Assembly: GCA_016842065.1 (NCBI GenBank)
Contig: JAEPDS010000027.1
Coordinates: forward strand, 1-60,316
DNA: 60,316 bases
Reading direction: 5' to 3'
Source of the DNA: Candidatus Thiodiazotropha sp. 'RUGA'
GTDB taxonomy: Bacteria > Pseudomonadota > Gammaproteobacteria > Chromatiales > Chromatiaceae
Below the pieces are notes generated by a model. It saw only the letters and a program-made list of their open reading frames with translations, was not told the origin of the DNA and made no database searches. This document shows, in pieces, positions 58,447-60,316 of this stretch (position 1 is the stretch's first letter; every line of letters starts with the position of its first letter). Both the position numbers and the translations under genes were made by a program.

Positions 58447-58899
58447 CTAAGGTATGAATGCCTCAGTCATCTGATACTGCTTTTCAGATTCGTTGGCCAA
58501 CCCACCTTCATTGTTCAGAATCATTTCGCAGTTCTTCGCCATGCGTGCCTGCATGGCGGCGCGCCAGGCACCCTTGCTCTCATCAGGTTCGTCAGGCGCA
58601 AGCGAGGCTGCCGCAGCGGCAGCGACAAAGTGCTCGGCTTGAGCGGCCCAGTCAGCATCCCGGCCGCAGGCGGTATAGGTTTGTGTAGCAAAGCTTTTGA
58701 CTTCTTTGTATGCCGCTTCAACCTCTTGCGGGTGCAAATCCGGATCGGAAGCGACCTGAATGGCTCTGGAAATCCTCGGGTCGGCACTCAAATGCTCGAC
58801 ACTGGCAACAAACTTACCTGCCAGGGCGCGCTGTTGAACCGCTGAGAGCTGGCCTATGGCATCGCGAAGAGTTTGATCATTGGTAATACGGGTTGTCAT
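58447..58899 (-). CDS. Unrecognised protein of 150 residues
   Basis: Starts at ATG 58899 behind a strong ribosome site (CTGGAGG, eight bases upstream); an in-frame GTG three codons earlier is ignored. The product is hydrophilic and helical, without a signal peptide or membrane helix. It has an alanine-rich stretch (FVAAAAAASLAP), and two cysteines (YTACGRD and KNCEMIL). I do not recognise a domain. The strong ribosome site and normal codon use make it a real gene. Convergent with pilU. Confidence 0.75.
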   Translation of the reverse strand: MTTRITNDQTLRDAIGQLSAVQQRALAGKFVASVEHLSADPRISRAIQVASDPDLHPQEVEAAYKEVKSFATQTYTACGRDADWAAQAEHFVAAAAAASLAPDEPDESKGAWRAAMQARMAKNCEMILNNEGGLANESEKQYQMTEAFIP

Positions 58900-58908
58900 G
58901 GGATACAC

Positions 58909-59127
58909 CTCCAGAGAGCAAAAGCCTAAATGTTTAGGGGGAGAGTTCCATCTCGTCCGTACATCTTAGGAGTTGATCCGGCATCAACTCATGATCCAGA
59001 TCAGTGAATCCGGTCTTTTCACAAGATTATGTTAAGTGGTTTAGAGATGCACCGGTCGAAGCGGGTGCTTTTTGTCATTTAAAAAATTGATCAGTAATCC
59101 CAACTGCTGGATAGATATAAATGAAAC
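58909..59127. other. Spacer upstream of the unrecognised protein
   Basis: 219 bases. AT-rich toward 59050-59110; no terminator with a T run or promoter that I can name. Nothing else seen. Confidence 0.4.
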
Positions 59128-59697
59128 TTATTGGGATTGTGCGGTTTCGAGAAGCCGTACGATTGCATTGTGCTGACTCTTTTTCGCCCAATCCAGAGCA
59201 CTCAAATCATCAAAGTCTGTGAGTTCAGTGTTGGCATTGTATTCGAGCAGGGTTGCTACCGAATCCGTGTGTCCCAGTTTTGCCGCCCAGATCAGTGCGC
59301 TCCAACCGCCGGTTGTCTCTATCTGATTGATATTCGCGCCATGGTTCAACAAGAGTTCGGCGATCTGGTGGTGGTTATTGGAGATGGCCAGCATCAGAGC
59401 CGAATAGCCTCCCTTATCGACCTGGTTAACCTTCGCCCCTGCATCGAGTAGGCTCTGTGTCGCTTGCAGATGCCCGTTGAGTGCCGCTTTCATTAGCGGT
59501 GTCCACAGACAGGCATCCTGCACATCCACAGGGCTCTTACCTTCGATCAGTTTACGAATGGTGGGCAGGTCACCCGCCTCTGCGGCAACGATCAAAGGTG
59601 GATTGTCTGAAAACTCTGAGTCTGATGCATCAGAATTTTGCTCAGAACAGGCGCTGGCAAGCAGCAGAATTGTCAGTAGTAAGGTAAGCCGTTTCAT
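59128..59697 (-). CDS. Ankyrin-repeat lipoprotein
   Basis: 189 residues. Signal peptide with lipobox LLASACSEQN, so probably a lipoprotein. Then four or five ankyrin repeats (for example AEAGDLPTIRKLIEGKSPVDV, TPLMKAALNGHLQATQSLLDAG, SALMLAISNNHHQIAELLLNHG and SALIWAAKLGHTDSVATLLEYN). Ankyrins bind partner proteins; the partner is unknown. Periplasmic ankyrin proteins occur in many gammaproteobacteria. Confidence 0.9.
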   Translation of the reverse strand: MKRLTLLLTILLLASACSEQNSDASDSEFSDNPPLIVAAEAGDLPTIRKLIEGKSPVDVQDACLWTPLMKAALNGHLQATQSLLDAGAKVNQVDKGGYSALMLAISNNHHQIAELLLNHGANINQIETTGGWSALIWAAKLGHTDSVATLLEYNANTELTDFDDLSALDWAKKSQHNAIVRLLETAQSQ

Positions 59698-59775
59698 ATT
59701 GAGAGGAAGTAGTGCAGTACACAGCTATTCTCAATATTCAGCTAAGGGGATCAATGCGTAATCGCAATCGGGGAG

Positions 59776-60111
59776 TTACTTCTCAGGACTGTTTTTGGGA
59801 TTGATGAAGTGGGTGGGAAATGGCGTGATATTGGAATTCGCATCAATCTCAATGATCTTACCCGGGCCGTGGTCCTGCTTCTCCACTTCATCGATACGGA
59901 TCACAGAGTGGATCGGTATGCGGGTGCGTTGTACGCCTGAGAACTCCTCTTTCAATTTTTCAGCCGATGGATCCACGACCAGACTGCTGGTCTCCTGAAA
60001 GATCAGATCCTCCACCTCCACGAAACCATAGAGCTCACCCTGACGAACGGTACGGGCGAAGATTTCGTAGACTTTCCCCTGGTTTAAAAAGACGATTTTA
60101 AAGAGGCGCAT
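59776..60111 (-). CDS. DUF1820 family protein
   Basis: 111 residues. KIVFLNQGKVYEIFARTVRQ, LYGFVEVEDLIF and RTRIPIHSVIRIDEVEKQ match DUF1820, a small conserved gammaproteobacterial family of unknown function. No membrane segment. Transcribed in the same direction as the ankyrin gene, 78 bases upstream of it. Confidence 0.9.
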   Translation of the reverse strand: MRLFKIVFLNQGKVYEIFARTVRQGELYGFVEVEDLIFQETSSLVVDPSAEKLKEEFSGVQRTRIPIHSVIRIDEVEKQDHGPGKIIEIDANSNITPFPTHFINPKNSPEK

Positions 60112-60237
60112 GGGGAGTAGATCGGCTCCTGAGAGAAAAAGGGCAGCAGATAATAGCTGATGTGCAGGCCTGAAGATAGCTTAATTGATCGACAGAGAAT
60201 GTCTACTTGTGAGTGGAAAGCAGCGTGTGAGCTTATC

Positions 60238-60283
60238 GGCACATAGGTTACAGAATATACCGGGCACATAGGTTACACAATAT
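60238..60283. repeat. Tandem direct repeat at the likely IS left end
   Basis: Two copies of GGCACATAGGTTACA-(G/C)-AATAT, starting at 60238 and 60263, 25 bases apart and differing at one base. Placed directly before a transposase-like start codon, they look like the terminal/repeat binding sites of an insertion sequence. Confidence 0.6.
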
Positions 60284-60304
60284 GGCATTTGAGGAGCGCC
60301 TCAG

Positions 60305-60316
60305 ATGCCCTGGAAA
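60305..60316 (+). mobile_element. Start of a probable IS481-family transposase (cut by window end)
   Basis: Only four codons, ATG CCC TGG AAA (Met-Pro-Trp-Lys), remain, with GAGGAG upstream. MPWK is the usual N-terminus of IS481-type transposases, and the direct repeats before it support an IS left end. Four residues are not proof of family. Confidence 0.5.

Overview
The window is an ordinary stretch of housekeeping chromosome from a gammaproteobacterium. Its gene order resembles Pseudomonas and the purple-sulfur/sulfur-oxidising Chromatiales: pilB-pilC-pilD-coaE, pilS-pilR beside a PP0621-type protein, yggS-proC-yggT-yggU divergent from pilT-pilU, coaBC-algC-argB-slmA, rluD-pgeF, and small DUF4426, DUF1820 and DUF4124 genes. 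The species cannot be named from the sequence. I see no prophage, CRISPR array, restriction system or biosynthetic cluster. The only mobile DNA is what looks like the edge of an IS481-type insertion sequence in the last 80 bases.

Layout. 1-5.3 kb: the tail of a histidine kinase, ilvD, a small lipoprotein, a Crp/Fnr regulator and purK-purE. 5.6-8.2 kb: clpB behind a near-consensus heat-shock promoter. 8.4-17.2 kb: a minus-strand type IV pilus block (pilS-pilR, pilA with a sigma-54 promoter, pilB-pilC-pilD) ending in coaE. 17.4-24.1 kb: nadE, glnB, bamD (minus), rluD-pgeF, a GcvR-like ACT protein, def and an acyltransferase. 24.2-30.5 kb: ugd, a GNAT protein, tex, a LysE exporter, a small secreted protein and tRNA-Pro(CGG). 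30.5-35.8 kb: ispB, mutM and a GldA/F/G-like ABC module. 36-45 kb: a lone HyuA-type protein, rpmB-rpmG, radC, coaBC, a long membrane-anchored algC, argB and slmA. 45-50.9 kb: a DUF4124 protein, two different TauE/SafE-like membrane proteins, pyrE, ampG and a DUF4426 protein. 51.2-58.4 kb: a dynamin-like GTPase, yggU-yggT-proC-yggS and pilT-pilU. 58.4-60.3 kb: an unrecognised 150-residue protein, an ankyrin lipoprotein, a DUF1820 protein and the IS edge.

How the genes work together. The window holds the cytoplasmic and inner-membrane engine of a type IV pilus: pilin, extension ATPase PilB, platform PilC, prepilin peptidase PilD, both retraction ATPases PilT and PilU, and the PilS/PilR pair. 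A TGGCA-N8-TGC element sits about 90 bases upstream of pilA, as expected for a PilR/RpoN-controlled promoter. The rest is amino-acid, purine, pyrimidine, CoA, NAD and quinone synthesis plus envelope, ribosome and DNA-repair housekeeping.

The most unexplained structure is in the spacers. There are three families of short palindromic repeats: a GGTGGGGC/GCCCCACC double hairpin in two full copies and one collapsed copy, a GTTAACAGGCCCT motif at four gene borders, and an ACCGCTAATNAACGC-type repeat in two or three spacers. Among proteins, the better candidates for new biology are the dynamin-like GTPase inserted in the ygg/proC region, the 91-residue secreted protein and the unrecognised protein after pilU. 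I found no convincing evidence of a wholly new multi-gene system.
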